From NCBI RefSeq assembly GCF_900108365.1, contig NZ_FNWQ01000001.1, positions 992,001-1,056,000 of the forward strand: a DNA stretch of 64,000 nt, in the 5' to 3' direction. Source of the stretch: Chryseobacterium culicis (lineage in GTDB: Bacteria; Bacteroidota; Bacteroidia; Flavobacteriales; Weeksellaceae). Below the pieces are notes generated by a model. The model saw only the letters and a list, made by a program, of their open reading frames with translations, did not search any database and was not told the origin of the DNA. Position numbers and translations under genes: made by a program. This document shows, one piece after another, positions 41,065 to 49,632 of this stretch; position 1 is the first letter of the stretch; the number at the start of each line of letters is the position of its first letter.

Positions 41065-41493
41065 ATGAACGGAAATAACAATAATACTATGTGGCAATAT
41101 TACATTATTCTGGGAGCAGGGGTCATTCTGTTTGCAGCAGCATTGCTGAGCTTTAAAAATACACTTTTCTTCTTAAAAAATGCAGAAAAAGCAACCGCTA
41201 CCGTCACTTCACTAAGGGTTTTCGAATCCGATGGGGAAGTTTTCAGTCCCCTATTTACCTTTCGCACCCGTAATAATATTGAATATACCTTTGAGCTGCC
41301 GGAAGGAACCAATCCTTCAGCCTGGTCTGTAGGAGACACAGAGACCGTTATTTATGACCCTGCGAATCCTTCTTATGTGACCCTGTATACTTATTTCAGA
41401 ATATTTGCATTGCCTTTACTGCTGATTTCTATAGCATTGCCACTACTGGTGATAGGTGGAGGTTATTTTATTGCTGCTCAGTTTTTAAAATAA
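41065..41493 (+). CDS. DUF3592 membrane protein, 142 aa
   Basis: Two transmembrane helices (about residues 10-32 and 110-138) enclose an extracytoplasmic domain of 75 residues that shows the DUF3592 pattern: KATATVTSLRVFESDGEVFS (VTGTV), SPLFTFRTRNNIEYTFE and VGDTETVIYDPANPSYVTLY (the V-G-D-x-x-x-V-x-YDP-x-NP-x-x-A motif). The function of DUF3592 is unknown; it often accompanies envelope stress genes. Possibly preceded by a stem-loop. Confidence 0.88.
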   Translation: MNGNNNNTMWQYYIILGAGVILFAAALLSFKNTLFFLKNAEKATATVTSLRVFESDGEVFSPLFTFRTRNNIEYTFELPEGTNPSAWSVGDTETVIYDPANPSYVTLYTYFRIFALPLLLISIALPLLVIGGGYFIAAQFLK

Positions 41494-41512
41494 CCTCATC
41501 CTGCCGGTAGTT

Positions 41513-42058
41513 TTATTTTACCTTTTCAAGAAGATACAGTTTCGCTCCGGAAAATGACAGCTTGGGAATAAGGTTTCCTTCCAGTACCATTGTTTTATTA
41601 TTAACATCAATCACAGAAATGTAATTGTTGGAGTTGTATTCTATATAATTCTCCTTTTCTTTTGTTGAAGGGTTTTTACCAAACTCCATAGAGTATTTCA
41701 CCCAGTCTTCATCCTGCGTACTGCAGTGAACCGGCTTAAATTTAGATTTTTTAGTTTTGAAAACAATCTGATCAAAACCTTCCGCACATTCTGAGGTAAA
41801 TGAGCCATCAGGATTCTGGTCTTTGGAAAAATCCTCAAAAGAACCACGATATACTCCAACCACCTTCCACGTACCGTCCAGCCGGTCTTCATCTATTTTT
41901 CCTTTCGCTTTGCTTACTGCCCAGCTGATTCCGTTCACCGTTCCTTTTACCGCTTTATATCCAAGATTAACCGCTCCTGATACTACTTTTGTAGCCGTTC
42001 TCACCACACATGAATTGAGAACAAAAAGAGCCGAAGCCAGCAATAGTATTTTTTTCAT
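41513..42058 (-). CDS. Lipoprotein of unknown function with lipocalin-like C-terminal part
   Basis: A lipoprotein signal (lipobox VLNSC, Cys 17) is followed by a helical stretch (VVSGAVNLGYKAVKGTVNGI) and, after DEDRLDGTWKVVGVYRGS, a beta domain with DGTWKV that resembles lipocalin-like or DUF4488-type small barrels. The likely place is the inner face of the outer membrane. Convergent with the DUF3592 gene (19 nt between stops). No specific function can be given. Confidence 0.78.
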   Translation of the reverse strand: MKKILLLASALFVLNSCVVRTATKVVSGAVNLGYKAVKGTVNGISWAVSKAKGKIDEDRLDGTWKVVGVYRGSFEDFSKDQNPDGSFTSECAEGFDQIVFKTKKSKFKPVHCSTQDEDWVKYSMEFGKNPSTKEKENYIEYNSNNYISVIDVNNKTMVLEGNLIPKLSFSGAKLYLLEKVK

Positions 42059-42277
42059 TGCGTCAATTTTTTAAGAATACGAAGATAAGGTTTTTGAAAA
42101 AACTGATGGATGATGAATTATTTTTCAGACCTATTCGTGATATTTTTTAATGCCAGGGAAGAAATCAGTCAGGAGGCTAATGCATTTTACTGTCTTCAGC
42201 GGTCCGGTTCAGCGTCCGAAAATCAGGATTCCCCTCGTAATATGGCCTGTTCATGATATTTCTCCTTCCATCTGCCT

Positions 42278-42285
42278 TAGTTTTG
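42278..42285 (+). promoter_or_regulatory. -7 promoter box (TAGTTTTG)
   Basis: Exact TAnnTTTG match 32 nt before ATG 42318. It excludes the longer frame beginning at 42150. Confidence 0.55.
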
Positions 42286-42317
42286 GAATAATTTTATCCT
42301 CACAAAACATCACCATT

Positions 42318-43370
42318 ATGAATACTACATTGAATTTCAGTAAAAAATTATTATCCGTTATTTCCCTTGTTATTAGTATGGGAATGGGATTATCATCTCT
42401 GAAAGCGCAGAATAATGCCGCTGGCGAAAAATACACGGAAAACACTACAGTCCGGTCAGCTTTTCAGAATACAAAAAAAATCAGGGCGGGATTGCTGGAT
42501 GTGGGCTATGCAGAAATAGGCCCCGAAAGCGGTAAAGCGGTAATCCTTCTTCATGGATGGCCGTATGATATCCATAGCTTTGAAGAGTCGTCTGCGCTAC
42601 TTGCAGAAAAGGGCTATCGTGTTCTGGTCCCCTATTTAAGAGGATATGGAACCACCACATTTGTTTCCGCCAACACAAAACGCAATGGCCAGCAGAGCGC
42701 TGTTGCATTGGATATTATTGCATTTATGGATGCGCTGAAAATAGATAAAGCGATTATTGGCGGGTTCGACTGGGGGGCAAGAACAGCAGATATCATGGCA
42801 GCGCTGTGGCCTGAGCGTTGTACCGGTTTGGTTGCTGTAAGCGGATATTTGATAGGAAGTCCAAAGGCCAATGAAAAACCTCTGGCTCCCAATGCTGAAT
42901 TTTTATGGTGGTACCAGTATTATTTTTCCACAGAAAGAGGGTATAAGGGGTATAAGGCCAATACAGAAACATTTAATAAATTAATCTGGAAAACAGCTTC
43001 TCCAAAGTGGGCTTTTGATGACCAAACCTACGAACGCTCAGCGGCAGCGTTCAATAATCCTGATCATGTTGATATTGTCATTCACAATTACCGCTGGCGT
43101 TTGGGATTAGCTAAAGGAGAAAAAAAATACGATGTGCTTGAAGCCCAATTGGCAAAATCTCCCTCCATTACAGTTCCAACCGTTACTTTGGAAGGCGATG
43201 TCAACGGTGCTGCGTTTCCTGCCCCGGAAAGCTATGCTGCCAGATTTACAGGAAAATATGCACATCATACCGTAACGGGCGGCATTGGACATAATCTGCC
43301 ACAGGAGGCTCCAAAAGCATTTGCAGATGCAATTATAGAGGTAGATTCTATGTCACAAGCGACGAATTGA
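42318..43370 (+). CDS. Exported alpha/beta hydrolase, epoxide-hydrolase/dehalogenase type
   Basis: The protein (350 residues) begins with a signal peptide ending SSLKAQ. The fold shows the oxyanion HGWP in VILLHGWPYDIHSF, an Asp nucleophile in GGFDWGARTADIMA (typical of epoxide hydrolases and haloalkane dehalogenases, where Ser hydrolases have GxSxG), a cap domain, and the catalytic His in VTGGIGHNLPQEAP. Because it is exported, it probably acts on epoxides or halogenated compounds in the periplasm. Start at 42318: the -7 box at 42278 excludes the frame from 42150, and the signal peptide begins here. Confidence 0.88.
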   Translation: MNTTLNFSKKLLSVISLVISMGMGLSSLKAQNNAAGEKYTENTTVRSAFQNTKKIRAGLLDVGYAEIGPESGKAVILLHGWPYDIHSFEESSALLAEKGYRVLVPYLRGYGTTTFVSANTKRNGQQSAVALDIIAFMDALKIDKAIIGGFDWGARTADIMAALWPERCTGLVAVSGYLIGSPKANEKPLAPNAEFLWWYQYYFSTERGYKGYKANTETFNKLIWKTASPKWAFDDQTYERSAAAFNNPDHVDIVIHNYRWRLGLAKGEKKYDVLEAQLAKSPSITVPTVTLEGDVNGAAFPAPESYAARFTGKYAHHTVTGGIGHNLPQEAPKAFADAIIEVDSMSQATN

Positions 43371-43422
43371 TAGCAACAGTTTCGAAGTCGTAAAATAAGC
43401 AGATAAAATTTTAATTATCATT

Positions 43423-43605
43423 ATGGGTTTCCGCAATTTCTTAGAGAAACTTTTTTGTAAATATGTGCAAAGTATTAAAATAAAGTCAGTTGAAATGGGA
43501 AATGAACCTAATGATGCTCCAGATTGTTATTTGACAGATTTACAACAAATGGAAGATGAATGTGCGGCTCCATTTGAAAACCCTATTTTAGCAGGAATGT
43601 GGTAA
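43423..43605 (+). CDS. Small peptide of 60 aa upstream of a GLPGLI protein
   Basis: An ATG-initiated 60-residue frame (MGFRNFLEKLFCKYVQSIKI at the start, acidic middle with NDAPDCYLTDLQQMEDECAA and a short hydrophobic end PILAGMW) is followed 18 nt later by a GLPGLI-family gene in the same direction. No signal peptide is clear; the first 20 residues could be an amphipathic helix. Three Cys are present. Codon use is like the next gene's (AT-rich). I cannot name it. It may be a precursor or partner peptide, but this is inference. Confidence 0.55.
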   Translation: MGFRNFLEKLFCKYVQSIKIKSVEMGNEPNDAPDCYLTDLQQMEDECAAPFENPILAGMW

Positions 43606-43623
43606 TAAAATAAAAATTCCAGA

Positions 43624-44409
43624 ATGTTTAAATACTTTTCAATAATACTACTGATTTCTTTTACTTGTTTGTTTTCTCAACAAAAAGCAAATACGTCCAT
43701 TTCAGAACTTCAGGTTCAATATGAATATTCTTTTGTTAGGGATACTACAGATATCAATCCAAACCATAGGTTCAAAGAGCTAATGCTTTTAGATTTTAAC
43801 CCTAATTCTTCGGTATTTTATAGTCAGCAGTATGCTGCTGCAAGAGAAGCTGTCAAAAAGGCAACTTTTGCTGCTCAAACTTCAAGCAATGTTGAAATTA
43901 AAGCATCTGATTTACCGAAATATAAGGTAGGATATTCTGTGTATAGAGAAGGTTCAAAAATTTATTTTACGTCTAATATTAATCGTGATTTTTTCACATT
44001 TGAAAATACTTACTTAGACTGGAATACTAATTTTAAAGAGGTAAGAACTATTCTGGGATATAAGTGCAACAAAGCTACAACTAAGTTTGGGAACAGGGTT
44101 TATACAGCTTGGTACGCAAAAGATATTCCGGTTTCTGAAGGTCCATATAGATTTAAAGGCTTAACAGGTCTAATTTTAGAGATTAGTGATGAGAATAAGT
44201 ATCATTCATTTACAGCCATTGGAATTGAAAAAAAAGCCATTGAAATTGCTCCTTTACAGAAAGGTATTCCGGTAACAAAAGAACAGTATATTAAAAAACG
44301 GGAAGAATTTAAAAACAATCCTTATCCACAAAGTAAAACTCTTACAAAAGAAAGAAGAGACCAAATGATTGAAACATTTAAGAAGGATAATAATCCAATT
44401 GAAAACTAA
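43624..44409 (+). CDS. GLPGLI family secreted protein
   Basis: The protein (261 residues) has a signal peptide ending CLFSQQ and the family's central pattern: TILGYKCNKATTKFGNRVYT (GY-x-C-x-KA-x-x-x-F-x-GR-x-x-x-AW), AWYAKDIPVSEGPYRFKGL and the name-giving GLTGLILEI (GLPGLI) with RFKGLTGLILEISDE. Function is unknown; the family is widespread in Bacteroidota in groups of short secreted proteins. The motif varies here (GLTGLI). A 60-residue ORF precedes it closely. A hairpin terminator follows. Confidence 0.9.
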   Translation: MFKYFSIILLISFTCLFSQQKANTSISELQVQYEYSFVRDTTDINPNHRFKELMLLDFNPNSSVFYSQQYAAAREAVKKATFAAQTSSNVEIKASDLPKYKVGYSVYREGSKIYFTSNINRDFFTFENTYLDWNTNFKEVRTILGYKCNKATTKFGNRVYTAWYAKDIPVSEGPYRFKGLTGLILEISDENKYHSFTAIGIEKKAIEIAPLQKGIPVTKEQYIKKREEFKNNPYPQSKTLTKERRDQMIETFKKDNNPIEN

Positions 44410-44412
44410 AAT

Positions 44413-44446
44413 AATGCACCTTCTTACTTATAGGGGTGCATTTGAT
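44413..44446 (+). terminator. Terminator hairpin after the GLPGLI gene
   Basis: Stem aatgcacc (44413-44420) and ggtgcatt (44435-44442) with a 14-nt loop, then ttgatt. Confidence 0.65.
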
Positions 44447-44466
44447 TCGTACATTTAATTAGAAAC

Positions 44467-44498
44467 AAAAACCACTACTCAGCAGCAGTGGTTTTTAT
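44467..44498. terminator. Bidirectional terminator
   Basis: Stem aaaaccact (44468-44476) and agtggtttt (44487-44495), 10-nt loop, A-run before and T-run after. It lies between convergent genes (GLPGLI + and acyltransferase -). Confidence 0.8.
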
Positions 44499-44521
44499 TT
44501 TTATCTAATAGTAAATTCTTC

Positions 44522-45658
44522 TTATAAGCCTTCTTCCAGTTTCAGCTTATTCACTAAAGGATTGGCATACATGGCTAAGAAATATTCTTTAGAAACAGGA
44601 TCAGACGGATCAATACGCATTTCAAGTCTGCGGATAAATAATTGCTTTTCCTGTTCCGTATATTGGGAGGCGTAAGTATCGGTATGGTGAAGAAGGTCGT
44701 AAGCGATGTATTTGGTAGGCCAAAGCTTATAATTGCTGATGATGGATCGGTCAATTACCTGGGCAATTGCCTGCAGCTGTTTATTTTTATTGTCAATAGT
44801 GGCTGCAATTTCATCCAGTTCAGTATCAATCACTTTACCGGCATGAAGATGAATTCGTTTTTTCTGTCCTAGTATTCCACTCAGCATGGTGGTGAAATCC
44901 TCATTTTTTCCTTTGATATATTGCTCATCCCGATGCTGAGCCAGCAGCTGGGGCATTTTTAAAGAATCCGTAGGATCATATTCGTAAGAAATAGAAATAG
45001 GAACAATTTTTAATGCTTTAAAGTAATCCGTCAGAGACTGATCTCCCGCTGCCATGGCAAGCATCTTTAAGACACCCTGCTGGGTAGCATCATTACCGTT
45101 TTTGGTACGGCCCTCACGCTGTGCTATCCATACGGAGCGGTTTTCCGTAAGCAATTGTTCTTTGATATATTCAGACATGGTCTGTGAACTGGTAAGCTGA
45201 TCACGCAGAGATAAATCTCTTTGAACCAGGAAATTACGGTTCAGCTTTGCCAGTACATTTAAAAAGTTTTTGCGCACAAGGTTGTCACCAATAGCAGAAG
45301 CCGTCATGATAAGACCACTTTCCAGCAGCACCAGATTAAGCAGGGAAGTATCCAATACAATATCTCTGTGATTAGAGATGAAGAGATAAGAGGTCTTTTT
45401 ATCCAGCTTATCGAAGCCTGAAGTGGTTAATCCTTCAGAGCTTTTGGCGAGAATCTGGCGAACAGCATAAGCCACAAACTGATGCTGAAAATCACTGATG
45501 GAATGAACATCTTTAAACTGCTCCAGCCATACCTGCTCATCCGTCTCAGGAAAAGTAAAGCTCATCAGCGCCTTCATCATAGGATCGCGGGCAATACTTC
45601 CCAATCTTTCATTCACTTCCTGATCGTAAAAATACCGGATTTCATCAAACTTCGACAT
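44522..45658 (-). CDS. 1-acyl-sn-glycerol-3-phosphate acyltransferase-like protein
   Basis: The protein (378 residues) has the PlsC/glycerolphosphate acyltransferase fold: the catalytic block YLFISNHRDIVLDTSLL, a block NFLVQRDLSLRDQL, and the substrate block VWIAQREGRTKNGNDATQQG, with KIVPISISYEYDPTDSL later. In this block the spacing of His and Asp is HRDIVLD; either HxD or H-x5-D instead of the usual H-x4-D, an oddity shared by a subgroup in this phylum as far as I recall. Probably cytosolic, membrane-associated, acting in phospholipid synthesis or remodelling. Start ATG 45658 rather than an upstream TTG at 45688. Confidence 0.85.
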   Translation of the reverse strand: MSKFDEIRYFYDQEVNERLGSIARDPMMKALMSFTFPETDEQVWLEQFKDVHSISDFQHQFVAYAVRQILAKSSEGLTTSGFDKLDKKTSYLFISNHRDIVLDTSLLNLVLLESGLIMTASAIGDNLVRKNFLNVLAKLNRNFLVQRDLSLRDQLTSSQTMSEYIKEQLLTENRSVWIAQREGRTKNGNDATQQGVLKMLAMAAGDQSLTDYFKALKIVPISISYEYDPTDSLKMPQLLAQHRDEQYIKGKNEDFTTMLSGILGQKKRIHLHAGKVIDTELDEIAATIDNKNKQLQAIAQVIDRSIISNYKLWPTKYIAYDLLHHTDTYASQYTEQEKQLFIRRLEMRIDPSDPVSKEYFLAMYANPLVNKLKLEEGL

Positions 45659-45887
45659 GCGATTATTTAAAATTAAAACTTTTTGCAAAAGAACGAAAAT
45701 TTATCTGGGGAATGGGCATAATGGGTGTTAAAGTATTATGAAGGGCGTAGAAGTTAGGATATAATGAAGCTATTGTATTTTGTTATGATGAGTAGAGAAA
45801 ATGAATATTATTTGCATCACAAGCATATACTATCAGGTAAAAAATACGCCCTCATAATTTGTATTACTGATTTTTATCAATATGAAA

Positions 45888-47843
45888 TCAGAGCATATCA
45901 GAATTAATTAAATTTTTACTTTTTTTATTTCTCACATCGTTATAGTGCTTCTTAATGTTTTCAATCATTTGCTTTCCGTGAATGCTGATCAAATTTTCGA
46001 AATCACCATTGTCATCCAGTTCATCAAAAAATAGTTTGGATTTTAATGTATCATAATTATTTTTAGAATTAAATTCAGCTTGTTTAACGTGTATATATTT
46101 ATTACTGTATTCAGAATTTTGAGTAACACTTAAAAGAACCAGATTTCCAAAAGCGTTTAGTAATTCCTCCTTTAATTTCATCGCTCCCGGTTTGGGAGTT
46201 TGCGGATTTAAATGTTCTACAGAGTTTTTTGATGAGATTCTATATCTTTTAAATTTTTCATCCTCCCGGTCTTTCCAGTTTTTCCAGAGTATATACTCTA
46301 ATTTCTGAAACCAATAATGCTGAAATCTTACCCCATGCGATTGATATAGATACAATTCGTAATCCACGTGATAATCTATATCTTGCGAAAGTTGTGAAAA
46401 ACTTGTATTCTTGTTCTTATCTTTAGTAAGAGACAATTCATTGTCTATTTCTTCAAGCCGTAATAAAGCCTTAGCCTTATCATATTGTGTTTTGTTTTCG
46501 AGAAGAAAATGCAGATAGGGTGTTAACCAATATTGTCTCAGATAATCCCCTGTAAAGTAAAGCATACTTTGTAGTTGGTGAAAATCATCCACTGCATAGT
46601 TGGTTTTGGAATAATAATCATTAGAATTTTTATTAAAATTTACAAGCTCCAGAGATTCCTGTTTTGTGCTCAAATCAACAACCCATTTTATAATATAGAG
46701 GTCAAAGACCTGCCTTACGTCCCAAAGCAGTTCCAGAAAACGTTTAATTTCCTCTTTATTGCTATTAATTAAAGGGTCAAAAATTTCTATAATCCTGTTG
46801 GCATGAAAGGTTCCTTCAAAATCAGCTTTAGACTCTTTTGCAAGGTGGATCCTGTAAGTATGTATCAGCAATTGAGGAAAAGAAATTAGTGACCTGCAGT
46901 AAATTTCATCTGATTTCAGATTATCTTTTTGATCCGTTTCTTCAGTTGTGGTTAACGCTATGCTTGTATTATTAATAATATCTGATATTGTAAGACCTTG
47001 TGCCTGTTCTTCTCTGTTTTCTGCATGTGCATAAAAAATATCCCTTCGAAATGCAACCCAGCTTGTAAGGTCCAGCTTTTTAGTGAGTTCTCCGCCAAAT
47101 GAGTCCCTAACATTTTTTTCAAAATAAGAAAACATATTTTCACAAACCTCCCACAATTTACTGTAGAGCACTTTTTCGTCGCCTAAATGATTCAATAGTT
47201 TTGACTTGATAATATCCGTCTGTTCTAATTGTATTCCAGAGCTATTGATGGTTGTAAAAATCTTGTTAAGATCAACATTATCAGGCGTATTGTTTTTGAC
47301 CAGATGTACATTTTCAAAAATAAAATCTCCAAAACCTGCCTGTTCATCTATAAGCCTCAGGTAACTTTCTATGGTTGATACCGCTTTGGCAATATGTTTT
47401 ACAAATTCCTGCCGATTTACATCAGGGTAAACATTTTCAATATGTTCAGACGAATTATTCAATAAGTAGTAAAGATAATTTTCTACTTCATTTCTTATCT
47501 CGAATGACAGTTTCATTTGATCTCCCACTTTTAAAAATTCAGTCAATCTTGTAGAAACATTTAATTTTTTAAAACAATAGGCAATCAGCCATAATGTAGT
47601 AAATCTCTGTTGTCCGTCGACAAGTTCAATCTGGTTTGAGGTACTTTCCTCCTTGGTTATAATTGTGCCTATATAGTAGTTTTCATTAGCATTACTGGTA
47701 AACGAAAGATGAAAGTCATCCAGCAGACTTTTAATTTGCTCATCATCCCATACATAAGGCCTCTGATAGGTGGGAATTAAGAACTTATATGATAAAATAT
47801 CCTTTAAAGTTATGATTGCAGTCCCAAATTTATTCTGAGTCAT
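45888..47843 (-). CDS. DUF262-DUF1524 protein, GmrSD-like restriction component
   Basis: This 651-residue protein has an N-terminal DUF262 (ParB/sulfiredoxin-like NTPase-type) domain with LIPTYQRPYVWDDEQIKSLL and IELVDGQQRFTTLWLIAYCF (the DGQQR motif), a helical middle, and a C-terminal DUF1524 HNH-type nuclease region with SVEHLNPQTP (EH-x-x-PQ) and AFGNLVLLSVTQNSEYSNK (GNL-x-LL-x-x-x-NS-x-x-x-N-K). Such GmrS-GmrD fusions (for example SspE, BrxU) cut modified phage DNA. It overlaps the upstream DUF262 gene by 4 nt. Strongly AT-rich, as the whole island. Confidence 0.92.
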   Translation of the reverse strand: MTQNKFGTAIITLKDILSYKFLIPTYQRPYVWDDEQIKSLLDDFHLSFTSNANENYYIGTIITKEESTSNQIELVDGQQRFTTLWLIAYCFKKLNVSTRLTEFLKVGDQMKLSFEIRNEVENYLYYLLNNSSEHIENVYPDVNRQEFVKHIAKAVSTIESYLRLIDEQAGFGDFIFENVHLVKNNTPDNVDLNKIFTTINSSGIQLEQTDIIKSKLLNHLGDEKVLYSKLWEVCENMFSYFEKNVRDSFGGELTKKLDLTSWVAFRRDIFYAHAENREEQAQGLTISDIINNTSIALTTTEETDQKDNLKSDEIYCRSLISFPQLLIHTYRIHLAKESKADFEGTFHANRIIEIFDPLINSNKEEIKRFLELLWDVRQVFDLYIIKWVVDLSTKQESLELVNFNKNSNDYYSKTNYAVDDFHQLQSMLYFTGDYLRQYWLTPYLHFLLENKTQYDKAKALLRLEEIDNELSLTKDKNKNTSFSQLSQDIDYHVDYELYLYQSHGVRFQHYWFQKLEYILWKNWKDREDEKFKRYRISSKNSVEHLNPQTPKPGAMKLKEELLNAFGNLVLLSVTQNSEYSNKYIHVKQAEFNSKNNYDTLKSKLFFDELDDNGDFENLISIHGKQMIENIKKHYNDVRNKKSKNLINSDML

Positions 47844-49252
47844 CTTAATTTTTCTTTAATTAGTAGTACAAATTGTTTATCAAAATCATAATTCTCCTGA
47901 TAATCGGAAGCCTGTTTAAAATAACCGAAATAGCTTTTGAGTGTTTCTATATGTTTGGATTTGGAATGAGAACTTTCTGTATAATTTTTATTGAATTTAA
48001 AACGATCTTTCTTAAGTCTTTTAATCAAATCTTCAGGAGTATAGATGTCCAGAATTGTATCAATAAGATGAGTATCTTTTACCAGTTTGAATACGCTGTC
48101 TTCCCTTACGTTTCTGTCAAGGGTAATCCGTAATGAAAATATTGTTCTGTACATCCAAAGGGAAGTTTCATACAGCCGCTCATACCCAAACTTACTTACA
48201 TAAGCAATGACACAGGCTTCAAAAAGATCCTTTAAAAATATCGTGCCGTCTTTACCATGAACTACATCTTTATAAAAAGTATAAAAATCTTCCTGAATGC
48301 TATGGTTATTTTGGTCTATAAACAACTCTGTATACAGTTTCAGATAGTCGTTTATATAATCCAGCGTATTATTTCCATCATGTAAGGGCTGTCTTACCTG
48401 TTTAAATCTGCTGAGAGTGGAAGTGTAGATGTTTCCATTCCTCTTTTCGCTGATCTGATAATGGTATGAAATATCTTGATCCGTTTTTTCCGTATCAATA
48501 CAGAATTCATTGATTACCGTGTTTTTCTTTTCAGCTGGCATCCGGTATCCGGGATATTGCCTCCAGTATCTGTTGTCCCAATATCTAAGTTTACCCAGAT
48601 AACCAATAATATCTTCAACATGTTTCTGATTTTCCTCCCAGCGTTTCGCCTGATAGGCAACTATTTTACGATTGTCCACAGCTCTCAAATGATGAGCTTT
48701 TATAATGTCACTTCCTGAAAGACGCACCCCTCCCGTATTTTGAGTTTCAAAAAAGGTATACGCCAAATCTTCACTTTTTGTAATGACAAGGGTTATATTA
48801 ATGTTTTGAAATTGCAGGCTTTCCTTAACATCGACCAGATCAATGTAATCAAAATAGTCTCCATCAAACAAAGCCTTCAGAAATTCATAATTTGATTTTA
48901 TCTGATGTATGCTAAGAGGATTAGAATAATGTACTGTTGTAATGTTGGTATTCAAAAACTGCTGTAGCAATAGCATGGTTGTTATTCTCTGCTGGCCATC
49001 AATAATCTGAAGTCCATCATTAGTTTGATGAATGATTATACTTCCCAGATAGTAAAGTGGCTTATCGCTGCTACAGTCTTTTTGTGATGCTTGCAGATCA
49101 GATAATAACTGTACTATCTGTTTTTGTGTCCATACATAGGATCTCTGGTATTCCGGAATTAAAATTTTTTGTGAACCCTCTAATCCTTCAATGGTACCGT
49201 TAAATAACTGATCTAAAGTAATGGAATAAACTTTTAAATGATCCATATTCAT
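47840..49252 (-). CDS. DUF262 protein without nuclease domain, partner of the DUF262-DUF1524 gene
   Basis: The protein (470 residues) has a DUF262 domain at its N-terminus (ILIPEYQRSYVWTQKQIVQL, LQIIDGQQRITTMLLLQQFL), then a helical region with FFETQNTGGVRLSGSDIIKAHHL (the second DUF262 core, NTGG-x-x-L-x-x-x-DI-x-K-x-x-L). There is no HNH/DUF1524 end; instead a charged tail SSHSKSKHIETLKSYFG. It is 1-4 nt linked with its neighbours on both sides. A paired GmrS-like subunit is likely; two DUF262 proteins with only one nuclease is an uncommon combination. Confidence 0.88.
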   Translation of the reverse strand: MNMDHLKVYSITLDQLFNGTIEGLEGSQKILIPEYQRSYVWTQKQIVQLLSDLQASQKDCSSDKPLYYLGSIIIHQTNDGLQIIDGQQRITTMLLLQQFLNTNITTVHYSNPLSIHQIKSNYEFLKALFDGDYFDYIDLVDVKESLQFQNINITLVITKSEDLAYTFFETQNTGGVRLSGSDIIKAHHLRAVDNRKIVAYQAKRWEENQKHVEDIIGYLGKLRYWDNRYWRQYPGYRMPAEKKNTVINEFCIDTEKTDQDISYHYQISEKRNGNIYTSTLSRFKQVRQPLHDGNNTLDYINDYLKLYTELFIDQNNHSIQEDFYTFYKDVVHGKDGTIFLKDLFEACVIAYVSKFGYERLYETSLWMYRTIFSLRITLDRNVREDSVFKLVKDTHLIDTILDIYTPEDLIKRLKKDRFKFNKNYTESSHSKSKHIETLKSYFGYFKQASDYQENYDFDKQFVLLIKEKLR

Positions 49253-49548
49253 TATATGATTTGAGTACTTCCGCTAAAATGTCTTCCCAACATTCCTTCC
49301 AAAAGCTGAAATGCTCTTGATTCAGCAAACTTATTTCCGTCAGAATACAAAATAAACTTCAGTATACCTCTGGCATCATCTACCTTTACCTTAAAATAAA
49401 TATGATCTATATACTGAGGCCCTTTATGATAAAAGATTTCATCCGTTTCATTATACATCCAAGATCGGATATTATTGTTGTTGATCTTATCAATAATCTC
49501 ACTGATTAATGCATGCGGGTTTTTTGTTGAAACATTGAGTTCATCCAT
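49252..49548 (-). CDS. Protein of unknown function, 98 aa, first gene of the DUF262 operon
   Basis: A small soluble protein with a helical N-terminus (ALISEIIDKINNNN) and a beta sheet with YIDHIYFKVKVDDARGILKF. No signal peptide or known motif. Its last base is shared with the DUF262 gene start (1-nt overlap), so it belongs to the operon. Possibly an accessory or regulatory subunit of the system; no family recognised. Confidence 0.65.
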   Translation of the reverse strand: MDELNVSTKNPHALISEIIDKINNNNIRSWMYNETDEIFYHKGPQYIDHIYFKVKVDDARGILKFILYSDGNKFAESRAFQLLEGMLGRHFSGSTQII

Positions 49549-49632
49549 TGTTTGTTTTTTAGATTTATATTACAGATTTAAAGGACTCTATTAATGGGAA
49601 ACAACTGCTTTTTTGAGAGCAAAAGTCAGTAA

